A DNA stretch of 49,742 bases from positions 1 through 49,742 of the forward strand of contig JBBDMR010000157.1 in the NCBI GenBank assembly GCA_040878225.1, written 5' to 3'. The notes under the pieces were generated by a model, which made no database searches, was not told where the DNA came from, and saw only the letters and a program-made list of their open reading frames with translations. Each line of letters begins with the position of its first letter. Position 1 is the first letter of the stretch. The position numbers and the translations under genes were made by a program. The DNA is from MA-ANB-1 sp040878225. Lineage in GTDB: Bacteria; Actinomycetota; Acidimicrobiia; Spongiisociales; ZC4RG35. Below, one piece after another: positions 40,216-48,799 of this stretch.

Positions 40216-41051
40216 GGGTGATCCGTCTCGCGGCCGCGTTGTTCACGGCAGCGTTGCTGACTGCGGCGTGCTCTTCGGGTCCCGAACCGCTGGCGGTCGT
40301 AGCCAACGGCGCGTCAATCGGTACCGGTGAACAGCGCATCCTCATCGCCCTGGTCGACCCGGAGACCAACGGGTACCTTGCCACCGAGACTGATGCCGCC
40401 ACCGCACTGCTCCGCAACGAGGACGGAAGCCCGCTCGGCGACTACGAGCTCGAGTTCGTCTGGACGGTCCCGGGTGTGCGTGGCATCTACGCCGGATACT
40501 TCGAGATCCCCGAGGCCGGGGTATACCAGCTGACCGTCGAGCGAGAAGGACTGGCGGTCTCGGGCCCCACCGGTTTCGTGGCCGTGGACGACCCACCGAT
40601 GATCGGGCCCGGTGATCGGGCACCCCTCTCGGAGACACGCGTTGGAGATGATTATGCCGATCTGTCGTTGATTACCACCGACCCCGACCCGGACCCCGAG
40701 CTGTATTCGATGACGGTGGCCGAGGCTGTCTCCAATGGCACGCCGTCGGTGGTGGTCTTTGCTACTCCCGGTTTTTGCACCTCCCAGGCCTGCGGACCGA
40801 TGCTGTCCCAGGTCAAGGACTTGAAGTTCGACTACCCGGGCGTCGACTTCGTCCACGTCGAGATCTACGACGACCTGCAAGTGGAGACCTTCGAAGAGTT
40901 GGTTCTCGTCGAGTCCGTGCTGGAGTGGCAGCTTCCCAGCGAGCCCTGGATATACATCATCGACGGTGAGGGCGTTGTGGTGGCGGCGTTCGAGGGTGCG
41001 GTCAACGACGACGAATTGACCTCGGTGCTGGAGGGGTTTGCCGGCTCATGA
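40212..41051 (+). CDS. Lipoprotein with thioredoxin-like domain (CX4C), putative oxidase assembly factor
   Basis: A 279-residue lipoprotein. The signal (VIRLAAALFTAALLTAAC) has a lipobox TAAC. Residues about 25-130 form an Ig-like or YtkA-like beta domain (GTGEQRILIALVDPETNGYL; GIYAGYFEIPEAGVYQLTV). Residues about 140-279 are thioredoxin-like: PSVVVFATPGFCTSQACGPM with Cys189-x4-Cys194, then VDFVHVEIYDD and SEPWIYIIDGEGVVVAAFEG. The Cys spacing differs from thioredoxin (CX2C) and Sco (CX3C). It is wedged between ctaB and ctaC with 4-nt overlaps on both sides, the place Sco1-like copper chaperones often occupy, so delivery of copper or haem thiol reduction for the oxidase is inferred. Confidence 0.8.
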   Translation: MRVIRLAAALFTAALLTAACSSGPEPLAVVANGASIGTGEQRILIALVDPETNGYLATETDAATALLRNEDGSPLGDYELEFVWTVPGVRGIYAGYFEIPEAGVYQLTVEREGLAVSGPTGFVAVDDPPMIGPGDRAPLSETRVGDDYADLSLITTDPDPDPELYSMTVAEAVSNGTPSVVVFATPGFCTSQACGPMLSQVKDLKFDYPGVDFVHVEIYDDLQVETFEELVLVESVLEWQLPSEPWIYIIDGEGVVVAAFEGAVNDDELTSVLEGFAGS

Positions 41052-42166
41052 GGGCTTTGAGGATGAAGTTGGTCGGGGGTCGAAAGACCCCTTATGATGC
41101 CGAACCAATGGCAGGTTTCAAGCGGACGTTCGCTCGCACGCTCTCACTGGTGGGGGCGACGCTCTTTTTGGCTTCGTGCTCGCTGTTCGAAGACGTCGAC
41201 CAGCCAATGACCACCTTCGACCCGGCCGGGCCCTTCGCCGAGCGGATCGACGGCCTGTTCTGGCCCGTGTTCTGGATCGCTACCGGGGTTTTTGTCCTCG
41301 TCGAGGGGGCGATCCTGGCCGCCGTCTTTCTGTTCCGGGATCGGGGCGGCTCCAAAGAGCCGAAGCAGCTGCATGGGAACGCGAAGCTGGAAGTGATCTG
41401 GACGGTCATCCCGGCGCTGATCCTGGCTGCTATCGCAGTCCCCACCGTGTCGGCCATCTTCGACCTGACCGAATGCGACCCGAACGCGATGCAGGTGGAA
41501 GTCGTCGGGCATCAATGGTGGTTCGAGTTCAACTACCCCGACGAGGAGATCCAGACCGCAAACGTGATGGTGGTGCCCGCCGGTGAGGAGATCTGCGCCG
41601 TGATGACCTCCGCCGATGTGATCCACAACTTCTGGGTCCCCGCCCTCAACGGTAAGAGATACCTGATACCGGGTCAGGAAACCGTGCTCCGGCTACAGGC
41701 CGATGAGCCCGGCGAGTACTGGGGCCACTGTGCTGAGTTCTGCGGACTTTCCCATTCGCTGATGAGGACCAGGGTGCTGGCAGTCGAGCCCGCCGAGTAC
41801 GACGCGTGGGTCGCATCCCAGCAGCAGCCTGCCACTTTCCCCGAGGAAGGGACTCCCGAGTTCGGGGGCTGGGAGGTATTTCTCGCCAAGGGCTGTACCC
41901 AGTGCCATACGGTCGAATATGACGACGCCGAACGCTCCAACATCGTGGCCGAAGGTGGATTCGCGGGGCCGAACCTGACCCACTTCTCTTCCCGGAGTGT
42001 CTTCGCCGGGGCGGTGCTGCCCGAAGACGGAGAGACCTATGAGGAAGGCCTGAAGCGGTGGCTTGCCGACCCGCCTCAGGTGAAGCCGGGCAGTTTCATG
42101 CCCGACCTCGCCCTCACCGAACAAGAAATCGACCTACTCATCGCCTGGTTGGGGGGTAACCAATGA
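41048..42166 (+). CDS. ctaC: Cytochrome c oxidase subunit II with C-terminal cytochrome c domain (caa3 type)
   Basis: A 372-residue subunit II. Two membrane helices (FWPVFWIATGVFVLVEGAIL; IWTVIPALILAAIAVPTV) follow a lipoprotein-like signal ending FLASC. The CuA domain has HQWWFEFNYPDEE, VIHNFWVPALNGK and GHCAEFCGLSHSLM (226-239), holding the two Cys, Glu, His and Met copper ligands. A fused cytochrome c follows, with CTQCH at 283-287 and a distal Met in PGSFMPDL. It takes electrons and passes them to subunit I. The ATG at 41048 overlaps the previous stop; an ATG at 41108 would give a more typical signal peptide. Confidence 0.95.
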   Translation: MRALRMKLVGGRKTPYDAEPMAGFKRTFARTLSLVGATLFLASCSLFEDVDQPMTTFDPAGPFAERIDGLFWPVFWIATGVFVLVEGAILAAVFLFRDRGGSKEPKQLHGNAKLEVIWTVIPALILAAIAVPTVSAIFDLTECDPNAMQVEVVGHQWWFEFNYPDEEIQTANVMVVPAGEEICAVMTSADVIHNFWVPALNGKRYLIPGQETVLRLQADEPGEYWGHCAEFCGLSHSLMRTRVLAVEPAEYDAWVASQQQPATFPEEGTPEFGGWEVFLAKGCTQCHTVEYDDAERSNIVAEGGFAGPNLTHFSSRSVFAGAVLPEDGETYEEGLKRWLADPPQVKPGSFMPDLALTEQEIDLLIAWLGGNQ

Positions 42167-44235
42167 CAGCCACAGCAGAACGACCGTCGACAACCATCTT
42201 CAAACGCCCGAGGTCGACGACCGGGATCTGGTCGTGGATCACGACTGTCGACCACAAGCGGATCGGCATCATGTACGGCTACGCGGCGTTCTTCTTCTTC
42301 ATCATCGGTGGGGTAGAGGCGCTTCTCCTCCGGATCCATCTCGCCCAGGCAAACGCCGAGTTCCTCACTGCTGGCGCCTACAACGCGTTGTTCACGATGC
42401 ACGGGACCACGATGATCTTCCTCTTCGTGATGCCGGTTTCGTCAGCGTTCATCAACTACCTGCTCCCGCTGCTGCTTGGTGCGCGCGACGTTGCTTTTCC
42501 CCGGCTCAACGCCCTTTCCTGGTGGATCTTCTTCTTTGGCGGGCTCTTCCTCTACTCGACCTTCATTTTCGGAACCTCGGTGGCGCCGGTCGGGATCGAC
42601 GGTGTGGGCGGCAATCTCGCACCGGGAGGTGGCCCCGGAAGCTTCAACTTCCTGTCTGACTCCCCTGACGGAGGGTGGTTCGGGTATCAACCGAACGCCG
42701 GCCCGATCTTCTCCGCCGGCACGGCGATGGATTATTGGGCGCTGGGTGTGCAGATCCTCGGGCTGGCCTCGCTGATCTCCTCGGTTAACTTCGTGGTGAC
42801 CGTGTTCAACATGCGGGCCAAGGGAATGCGATTGATGCGGATGCCGGTGTTCGCATGGATGTCGACAGTCACATCGTTTCTCCTCCTGTTCTCCCTTCCG
42901 ATCATCGCCGTGGCCCTGTTCATGGTCACTTTCGACCGCCAGTTCGGGACCGTGTTCTTCAATTCCGCCGGAGGGGGCGATCCCATCCTCTGGCAGCACC
43001 TGTTCTGGCTCTTCGGACATCCCGAGGTGTATATCCTGATCCTTCCGGCGATGGGCATCGTCTCCGAGGTGCTTCCGGTGTTCTCCAAGAAACCCCTGTT
43101 CGGCTACTCGGCGGTGGTTTTTGCCGGGGCGGCTATCGCCTTCCTCGGGTTCGGTGTCTGGGCCCATCACATGTTCGCCTCCGGTATCACCCCGGTTGCC
43201 CAGGCGGCGTTCGGCCTGGCGACCATGACAATTGCGATCCCGACCGGCATCAAGATCTTCAACTGGCTGGGCACGATGTGGATGGGCAAGATCAGGCTCA
43301 CCACCCCCATGCTGTTTGCCATTGGCTTCGTCGCGATGTTCACCATCGGCGGCCTGTCTGGTGTCACCCACGCCGTGGTGCCATCCGATTGGCAGCAGAC
43401 CGACACCTATTACATCGTCGCCCACTTCCACTACGTCTTGTTCGGCGGGGCAATCTTCGGGATCTTCAGCGGGCTCTATTACTGGTTCCCCAAGCTGACG
43501 GGACGGGTGATGAGCGAGCGGCTCGGAAAGCTCCACTTCTGGCTGTTCATGATCGGGTTCAACCTGACCTTCGCTCCAATGCACTGGCTCGGCCTGCAGG
43601 GAATGGTGCGCAGGACCTGGAAATACGCCCCGGAGGCGGGTCTGGAACCGTGGAACTTTGCAGTGACGATTGGTGCATTCATCATCGCCCTCGGGGTCCT
43701 CGTATTCATGTACAACTGGGTGGTGTCGAAGCGTCGCGGTCTGGCGTCGGGACTCGATCCCTGGGACGCGCGGACGATCGAGTGGACGATCCCCAACCCG
43801 ACTCCCGAGTACAACTTCGCAACAGCACCGGTAGTCACCCGACTCGACCATTTCTGGCACCTCAAGTACGACGAGGACGACGAGGGCCGAGCCGTGCGCA
43901 AAGAGGATGCCGACAAGGTGGTCGCCGACCTCGAGTACGACGGGCTCAACCCGTCCCAGCCGATCCACCTCCCGGCACCTTCGTACTTCCCGGTGCTGAT
44001 GGCGTTGGGGATCCCGATAATCGCCTACGGAATCATCTACCACGAGGCGCTTTGGGGAAAGATCGCAATTGCGATCGGGGCCGTTATCTCCCTCGCCGCG
44101 CTGATCGGCTGGGGGATCGAACCCCTCGAAGAGCCCATGAAAGATCATGGGGAGCACAGCGAGCCACCGGTTGGTGCGGTCGAGCAGTCCGGAGGAGGAG
44201 CGGCTGACACGGGCGAGGAGGTAGATGATGACTGA
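42163..44235 (+). CDS. ctaD: Cytochrome c oxidase subunit I with C-terminal membrane extension
   Basis: A 690-residue catalytic subunit of an aa3-type oxidase. GIWSWITTVDHKRIGIMYGY is the start signature; TMHGTTMIFLFVMP contains the haem a ligand; WLFGHPEVYILILPAMGI (near 283) holds the CuB His with its cross-linked Tyr; ahead lie WAHHMFASG and HFHYVLFGGAIFGIF. Family members are about 530-570 residues. Here the extra 100 or so residues carry a charged linker and two more helices (YFPVLMALGIPIIAYGIIY; IAIAIGAVISLAALIGWGI), like a fused small subunit. Overlaps ctaC by 4 nt and ctaE by about 8-11 nt. Confidence 0.97.
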   Translation: MTATAERPSTTIFKRPRSTTGIWSWITTVDHKRIGIMYGYAAFFFFIIGGVEALLLRIHLAQANAEFLTAGAYNALFTMHGTTMIFLFVMPVSSAFINYLLPLLLGARDVAFPRLNALSWWIFFFGGLFLYSTFIFGTSVAPVGIDGVGGNLAPGGGPGSFNFLSDSPDGGWFGYQPNAGPIFSAGTAMDYWALGVQILGLASLISSVNFVVTVFNMRAKGMRLMRMPVFAWMSTVTSFLLLFSLPIIAVALFMVTFDRQFGTVFFNSAGGGDPILWQHLFWLFGHPEVYILILPAMGIVSEVLPVFSKKPLFGYSAVVFAGAAIAFLGFGVWAHHMFASGITPVAQAAFGLATMTIAIPTGIKIFNWLGTMWMGKIRLTTPMLFAIGFVAMFTIGGLSGVTHAVVPSDWQQTDTYYIVAHFHYVLFGGAIFGIFSGLYYWFPKLTGRVMSERLGKLHFWLFMIGFNLTFAPMHWLGLQGMVRRTWKYAPEAGLEPWNFAVTIGAFIIALGVLVFMYNWVVSKRRGLASGLDPWDARTIEWTIPNPTPEYNFATAPVVTRLDHFWHLKYDEDDEGRAVRKEDADKVVADLEYDGLNPSQPIHLPAPSYFPVLMALGIPIIAYGIIYHEALWGKIAIAIGAVISLAALIGWGIEPLEEPMKDHGEHSEPPVGAVEQSGGGAADTGEEVDDD

Positions 44236-44854
44236 ACTCGCCCACGAGCCGGACCTCGGGCATCACGACGAGCATGAGTCGACCGGAATCGAGAACCGCA
44301 AGCTCGGGATGTGGGTATTCCTCAGCTCTGAGTTCCTGTTCTTCGGAGCCCTCATATCCAACTATCTGCTCTATTCGACACGTGCTGGATTCCCCTCCCC
44401 CTACCCCGCGGAGATCTACGACATACCGTTCACGTCGGTCAGCTCGTTTGTCCTCCTGATGAGCTCGCTGACCATGGTCCTGGCACACAACGCCCTGTCT
44501 CGAAACGACCAGAACGGCACCCGGACCTGGCTCTTCGCCACTGCCGCTCTCGGATCGGTGTTTCTCGGCGGGCAGGTCTTCGAATTCACCGACTTCATCG
44601 TCGAATACGGCATGACTCTGTCAACCAACCCGGCTGCGTCCGCTTTCTATGTCCTCACCGGCTTTCACGGTCTCCATGTTGCAATCGGGGTGATCATGCT
44701 GCTCGCCCTGTGGACCATCTCCCGCCGCCAGAACGGGCTGAGCGAGAAGTCGGGTCTGAACCTCGAGCTGGTCGGCCTCTACTGGCACTTCGTCGACATC
44801 ATCTGGATCGTCATCTTCACCGTCGTCTACCTGCTGTCGCTCCCACCGGTATGA
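44228..44854 (+). CDS. ctaE: Cytochrome c oxidase subunit III
   Basis: A 208-residue subunit III with five helices: KLGMWVFLSSEFLFFGALIS, SSFVLLMSSLTMVLAHNALS, WLFATAALGSVFLGGQVFEF, LTGFHGLHVAIGVIMLLALW and 'LYWHFVDIIWIVIFTVVYLL'. The Glu of FLSSEFLFF and the HGLHV and WHFVD motifs are hallmarks. Two adjacent ATGs exist; the second (44228) has AGGAG 7 nt upstream and is chosen. The gene overlaps the ctaD stop and its own stop overlaps the subunit IV start. Confidence 0.95.
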   Translation: MTELAHEPDLGHHDEHESTGIENRKLGMWVFLSSEFLFFGALISNYLLYSTRAGFPSPYPAEIYDIPFTSVSSFVLLMSSLTMVLAHNALSRNDQNGTRTWLFATAALGSVFLGGQVFEFTDFIVEYGMTLSTNPAASAFYVLTGFHGLHVAIGVIMLLALWTISRRQNGLSEKSGLNLELVGLYWHFVDIIWIVIFTVVYLLSLPPV

Positions 44855-45159
44855 GCGACCACGCCGCCCACCCCTCCCCGGCCCAATACTGGAAGATCGC
44901 CGTCGTCCTTGCCATTCTCACCGCGATCGAGGTGGGCATGTTCTATATCGACCGGGAGCTGGGCTTGGGGGCGTTCAACGCCGCGATCCTTCTCGTGCTT
45001 GCTGCCGCCAAATTCATGATCGTCGTCGGCTGGTTCATGCACCTTCGCTTCGAAAGCCCTCTCCTGAACCGGTTCTTCACCGGTGGATTCATCCTCGCCT
45101 TCTCCCTCTACGCGATTGTGCTCGGGCTGCTCGGAGTCCTGGTCATAAGGGGCAGGTAG
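44851..45159 (+). CDS. ctaF: Cytochrome c oxidase subunit IV (prokaryotic, CtaF/CyoD-like)
   Basis: A 102-residue protein with three helices: YWKIAVVLAILTAIEVGMFY, FNAAILLVLAAAKFMIVVGW followed by FMHLRFE, and FILAFSLYAIVLGLLGVLVI. AAAKFMIVVGWFMHLRFE is the typical motif of prokaryotic COX4. It is a structural subunit of the oxidase. ATGA overlap with ctaE; it is the last oxidase gene, 30 nt before a small lipoprotein gene that may still be on the same mRNA. Confidence 0.93.
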   Translation: MSDHAAHPSPAQYWKIAVVLAILTAIEVGMFYIDRELGLGAFNAAILLVLAAAKFMIVVGWFMHLRFESPLLNRFFTGGFILAFSLYAIVLGLLGVLVIRGR

Positions 45160-45189
45160 TGCTCCACCCGGCATCCCGCCCCCTTTGAC

Positions 45190-45480
45190 ATGACTCGTTG
45201 GATCGCCTTGATAATGCTGGCATCGGTCGTGGCCGCCTGCAGTTCGGACACCGGCACCTCGGTTGGGTTGGTGACTGAAGTCGAAGGTACCCTCCCCGAC
45301 GTGGAGTCGTTCATAGTGCTCTCTGAAGGTGAGGAGATCAGCTTCCTCCCTTTGGAAGGGCAGCACTACGAGTTTCCGCTGGATCATCTCCGGGAACATC
45401 TCCGCTCGGGTGCGCCCGTGATCGTCGAGTGGGAGATGAGAGACGGAAATCGTTATGCACTTGCCATCACTGACGGCTGA
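45190..45480 (+). CDS. Small lipoprotein downstream of the oxidase operon
   Basis: A 96-residue predicted lipoprotein. MTRWIALIMLASVVAACSS has a clear lipobox (VVAAC). The mature 75 residues are acidic with a small beta-rich domain (GLVTEVEGTLPDVESFIVL; PVIVEWEMRDGNRYALAITD), possibly OB- or SH3-like; I do not recognise the family. ATG directly follows an unremarkable 30-nt gap. Position suggests co-expression with the cytochrome oxidase genes; a role there is only a guess. Confidence 0.72.
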   Translation: MTRWIALIMLASVVAACSSDTGTSVGLVTEVEGTLPDVESFIVLSEGEEISFLPLEGQHYEFPLDHLREHLRSGAPVIVEWEMRDGNRYALAITDG

Positions 45481-45495
45481 CAAAGAAAGCGAAAC

Positions 45496-46593
45496 ATGAC
45501 AGAACCAACACCATACGGGCGGTTTTTCCTGCCAGGCCCGACCGAGGTGCACCCTGATGTGCTGCAGGCGCAGACCAGGGCGATGATCGGCCACCGCGGT
45601 CCCCATATCACGGAACTCATGCAGAGCATTGAGCCCGGTCTCAAGGATCTCTTTCAGACCTCCCGCCCGGTTCTGGTTTCCACATCGTCCGCAAGCGGCC
45701 TCATGGAAGCTGCGGTGCGCAACGGTGTCCTCGGCGGCAAAGTGCTCAGCCTGGTCAACGGGGCCTTCTCGAGTCGCTTTGCCAAGATCGCGGTCGCATG
45801 CGGGCACGAGGTGGAGCGCTGGGAGGTCGAGTGGGGGTCGGTCCATTCCCCGGATGACCTCGAGGAGCGCCTACAAGAAGGAGACTACGACGCGGTAATA
45901 CTTTCCCAGTCTGAGACTTCCACGGGTGCCCTCCAGGATCTCGAGGCCATCGCCGGGGTGGTGACCGGACATCAGGACACACTGCTTCTCGTCGATTCGG
46001 TGACGGGTATCGGCGGAGTGGAGACGCGAACCGACGATTGGGCCGTGGATTTCATCCTCACCGGGTCCCAGAAAGCGGTTGCCCTTCCCCCCGGCCTGGC
46101 GTTCGGGGTGGCTTCGGATGCGATGATGGAGCGCTCGGCGAAGGCGCGCAACAAAGGGTGGTATTTCGATCTCGTGGAGTTGCTAGCAATGGGAGTCAAA
46201 TACCAGAGCCCGGCGACGCCGGCAGTCTCCCTGCTCTATGCGGCGCAGGCCCAGATGAAGCGAATCGCAAGTGAGGGCGTGGAAGGAAGGTGGCAGCGCC
46301 ACCTGGCCATGCAGCAGCGCACCTTTGATTGGGTCGACGAGATGGACGATGCCGGGATCGGTGTCGGGGTCTTTGCCGACGAGGGCCATCGCTCACCGAC
46401 GGTCACCTGCGTCACCATGCCTGGCAACGCAGGCGCCGGTGACCTTGTCGACAAGGTGGCGGCAGCGGGTTGGATCATCGGTGGCGGTTACGGCAAGCTT
46501 TCCGACTCGACATTCCGGATCGGTCACATGGGAGACCACACTGTCGACGAACTCGACGCTCTCCTCGATGTGATCGCCGGAGCCCTCACGTGA
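45496..46593 (+). CDS. Class V aminotransferase (phosphoserine / serine-glyoxylate aminotransferase-like)
   Basis: A 365-residue PLP enzyme of fold type I. The N-terminus GRFFLPGPTEVHPDVLQAQ and HRGPHITELM are typical of SgaA/alanine-glyoxylate aminotransferases. The PLP aspartate region is LLLVDSVTGIGGVETRTDDW, and the lysine lies in LTGSQKAVALPPGLAF; GKLSDSTFRIGHMGDH is the C-terminal arginine motif for the substrate carboxylate. Because it overlaps serA, transamination of 3-phosphohydroxypyruvate to phosphoserine is the likely job, as for SgaA-type enzymes that replace SerC in some lineages. Serine-glyoxylate activity remains possible. Confidence 0.88.
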   Translation: MTEPTPYGRFFLPGPTEVHPDVLQAQTRAMIGHRGPHITELMQSIEPGLKDLFQTSRPVLVSTSSASGLMEAAVRNGVLGGKVLSLVNGAFSSRFAKIAVACGHEVERWEVEWGSVHSPDDLEERLQEGDYDAVILSQSETSTGALQDLEAIAGVVTGHQDTLLLVDSVTGIGGVETRTDDWAVDFILTGSQKAVALPPGLAFGVASDAMMERSAKARNKGWYFDLVELLAMGVKYQSPATPAVSLLYAAQAQMKRIASEGVEGRWQRHLAMQQRTFDWVDEMDDAGIGVGVFADEGHRSPTVTCVTMPGNAGAGDLVDKVAAAGWIIGGGYGKLSDSTFRIGHMGDHTVDELDALLDVIAGALT

Positions 46594-47555
46594 CCTTCAA
46601 GGTGGTGGCGACCGACAAGGTCTCCAATTCCGGTCTCCGCACCCTGGTCGAAGACGACAGGTTCGAAGTCGTTTTCGCCCACGACTCAACGACTTCCGAT
46701 TTTGAATCAGCCCTTGAAGATGCAGATGCACTCATCGTCCGTAGCGCCACAACTGTTGGTGCGGCACTACTCGAGAAGGGGCCGTACCTGAAAGTGATCG
46801 GTAGGGCCGGGGTCGGTGTCGACAACATCGACATTCCGGCTGCCACCGAACGGGGGATAGCGGTTGTCAACGCACCGTCGGGAAACACGATTGCTGCGGC
46901 TGAGATGACCATGGCCCTCATCCTCGCCACGATGCGCCATGTCGTTGCGGCGGACACTTCCCTGCGTGACGGGAGATGGGACCGGAACCTGTTCAAGGGA
47001 GCCGAGTTGATGGGTAGGCGCCTCGGCCTGATCGGGGCGGGCCGCATCGGCGCCGAAGTTGCGCTCCGCTGTCAGGCGTTCGGTATGGACGTCATCATCT
47101 ATGACCCGTACCTCACCGAGGAGCGCGCGGAAGCGATCGGCAGCCGTCTCACCGACCTGGACGAGGTGGTGACGACTTCGGATGTGATCTCGCTTCATGT
47201 CCCCCTCACCGACGAGACCCGGGGGATGATCGACGAGGCGGCCATTCTGCGGATGAAGCCGGGCACGTTTGTGGTCAACGCCTCCCGGGGCGGTGTGGTG
47301 GACGAAACTGACCTGGCCGCCGCCCTCGAATCCGGCCATCTCGCCGGTGCTGCCCTCGACGTCTACGAAGACGAGCCCCTCAGCGGGGAATCGCCATTGC
47401 GGACAGCCCCCAACCTCACCCTCACCCCTCATCTCGGAGCTTCCACGGTCGAAGCCCAAGAGCACGTGGCGGTCGAGGTGGCTGCCAATGTCGCCGCGGT
47501 CCTCGTCGAGGGTGATCTAGCTGCCGCTCTGAACAAAGACCAGCTGTCTAGCTGA
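46590..47555 (+). CDS. serA: D-3-phosphoglycerate dehydrogenase, short form
   Basis: A 321-residue NAD-dependent 2-hydroxyacid dehydrogenase, first step of serine synthesis. VIGRAGVGVDNIDIPAATER precedes the Rossmann loop GLIGAGRIGAEVALR (near 149-163). Catalytic residues: Arg in VVNASRGGVVDE, Glu in DVYEDEPLSG, His in LTPHLGASTVEAQ. It lacks the C-terminal ASB and ACT domains of long SerA (about 525 residues), so serine feedback through ACT is not expected. GTG start overlapping the aminotransferase stop (GTGA). The last 8 nt overlap the convergent membrane protein gene. Confidence 0.92.
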   Translation: MTFKVVATDKVSNSGLRTLVEDDRFEVVFAHDSTTSDFESALEDADALIVRSATTVGAALLEKGPYLKVIGRAGVGVDNIDIPAATERGIAVVNAPSGNTIAAAEMTMALILATMRHVVAADTSLRDGRWDRNLFKGAELMGRRLGLIGAGRIGAEVALRCQAFGMDVIIYDPYLTEERAEAIGSRLTDLDEVVTTSDVISLHVPLTDETRGMIDEAAILRMKPGTFVVNASRGGVVDETDLAAALESGHLAGAALDVYEDEPLSGESPLRTAPNLTLTPHLGASTVEAQEHVAVEVAANVAAVLVEGDLAAALNKDQLSS

Positions 47556-48768
47556 GAACCAGTTCAGCAGCCGCTTCTTCGCCGGCGGGCTCCTCGGCTT
47601 CGGATTCACCGCCGAGGTTGGTGAGAACGGCGAAGAGGATGATCACGACGATCCCGATGCCGGCCAATGCGACGAGAAATTCGCCTTTGCCGATCTTCAT
47701 GTTGGGCCGCGAGCCCGCCAGTGAGGCAAAGGTGAGGATTCCCAAGGCGGTGATTATCGCCACGACCGAGGCCCCGCCCGAAGTCAGATGATTGGACTCG
47801 AGCAATGTCCGGGCGAAGGGGAGTACGAGCAGGGCCAGCAGGGCTATTGCGCCGAGGGGGATACCGACTGCGTTGCCCATCCGGGCCCGCACCGTCTCCA
47901 CCTCCACCACATCGGATTCGTCGACCGCGGCCGGTACGGCGAAGGATTGGGTGACAGCGGTTGTGATCGCACCGAGGAGGGCACCGCCGAGCACCATGAT
48001 GATGAGAGTGGAGAGCACCGGGAGCTCGATAAGGCCTTCGGAGCCTTCGATTGGTGTGCCAACACCTGCAGCCAGCAGCGCCCCGGCACCAACCCCGAGA
48101 ACAAACCCGAAAGCTCCCCCAACCCACGCTGTCCGCGACTTGGGCGATTTGAGCTGCATGGCCGGGTTGACCCATCCCGCTGCAGCACGGGCAAAAGCGG
48201 CAACGATGGCACCGAAGACGACACTGACCAGTGCCACCCCGATGAGCAGGCTGTTCGAGTCGGTGATGAAGATCGGGCTGAAAGTCTCCTCGCCCGTGAC
48301 TGAGGTGGTCTGTGACCAGGATGCGGCCGCCAAGACAAATGCAAACAGACCGAGGACTGCACCGGTCCAGCTACCGATCCGCCCGGTTGTGCGAAGCCGG
48401 TGTTGGATGGCCACCGGTTCCAGAGGCTGTTCGAGTGCCTCTGGAACGGAGAAGGCGGCCACTGCCGGCTCGTGGGCCGCAACGGGCAGTTCCGGTGCTG
48501 GTGCCGGTTCGGCATCGCTCTCGGCAGCGGGCTCCGCAGCGGAACCTTCGGTTGCAATTTCCGGTTTGGGTTTCGTCTCAGCAGGTTTGGGCGCGGCTGC
48601 GGGCGCACCACCCGCCCACGCCTCGAGAATCGCTTCGGTTGTGGTGCCATTGGCCTCGGCGCGGGCGGCCGCGGACCTGCTTACCAATTCGGTCGGCGTG
48701 CCCAGTGCCTCGGCGGCGGCTGTCAACAGATCGCTCACGAACGTCGACTCTAGTGGTCTGTCAGCCAT
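47548..48768 (-). CDS. Unrecognised multi-pass membrane protein with N-terminal helical/Ala-Pro-rich region
   Basis: A 406-residue protein. Residues 1-50 are a small helical segment (VSDLLTAAAEALGTPTELV; ARAEANGTTTEAILEAWAGG). Residues 55-110 are an Ala/Pro/Glu linker. From about 130 there are six or seven membrane helices: SWTGAVLGLFAFVLAAASW, LIGVALVSVVFGAIVAAFA, 'GAFGFVLGVGAGALLAAGV', LSTLIIMVLGGALLGAITTA, IPLGAIALLALLVLPFA, ASVVAIITALGILTFASLAG and FLVALAGIGIVVIILFAVL. I do not recognise a family. The N-terminal helix recalls short oligomerisation modules in acidimicrobial proteins, which is a weak impression. Last gene of a minus-strand group after the LLM gene (31 nt gap). Confidence 0.72.
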   Translation of the reverse strand: MADRPLESTFVSDLLTAAAEALGTPTELVSRSAAARAEANGTTTEAILEAWAGGAPAAAPKPAETKPKPEIATEGSAAEPAAESDAEPAPAPELPVAAHEPAVAAFSVPEALEQPLEPVAIQHRLRTTGRIGSWTGAVLGLFAFVLAAASWSQTTSVTGEETFSPIFITDSNSLLIGVALVSVVFGAIVAAFARAAAGWVNPAMQLKSPKSRTAWVGGAFGFVLGVGAGALLAAGVGTPIEGSEGLIELPVLSTLIIMVLGGALLGAITTAVTQSFAVPAAVDESDVVEVETVRARMGNAVGIPLGAIALLALLVLPFARTLLESNHLTSGGASVVAIITALGILTFASLAGSRPNMKIGKGEFLVALAGIGIVVIILFAVLTNLGGESEAEEPAGEEAAAELVLS

Positions 48769-48799
48769 GCATTAGTTCAACGACTTCCATCCAGGCGGG

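Noticed and set aside
42442..44157. Minus-strand open frame of about 570 codons opposite ctaD
   Set aside because: Antisense shadow of the oxidase subunit I gene; composition is Glu/His/Arg-rich with no recognisable motif.
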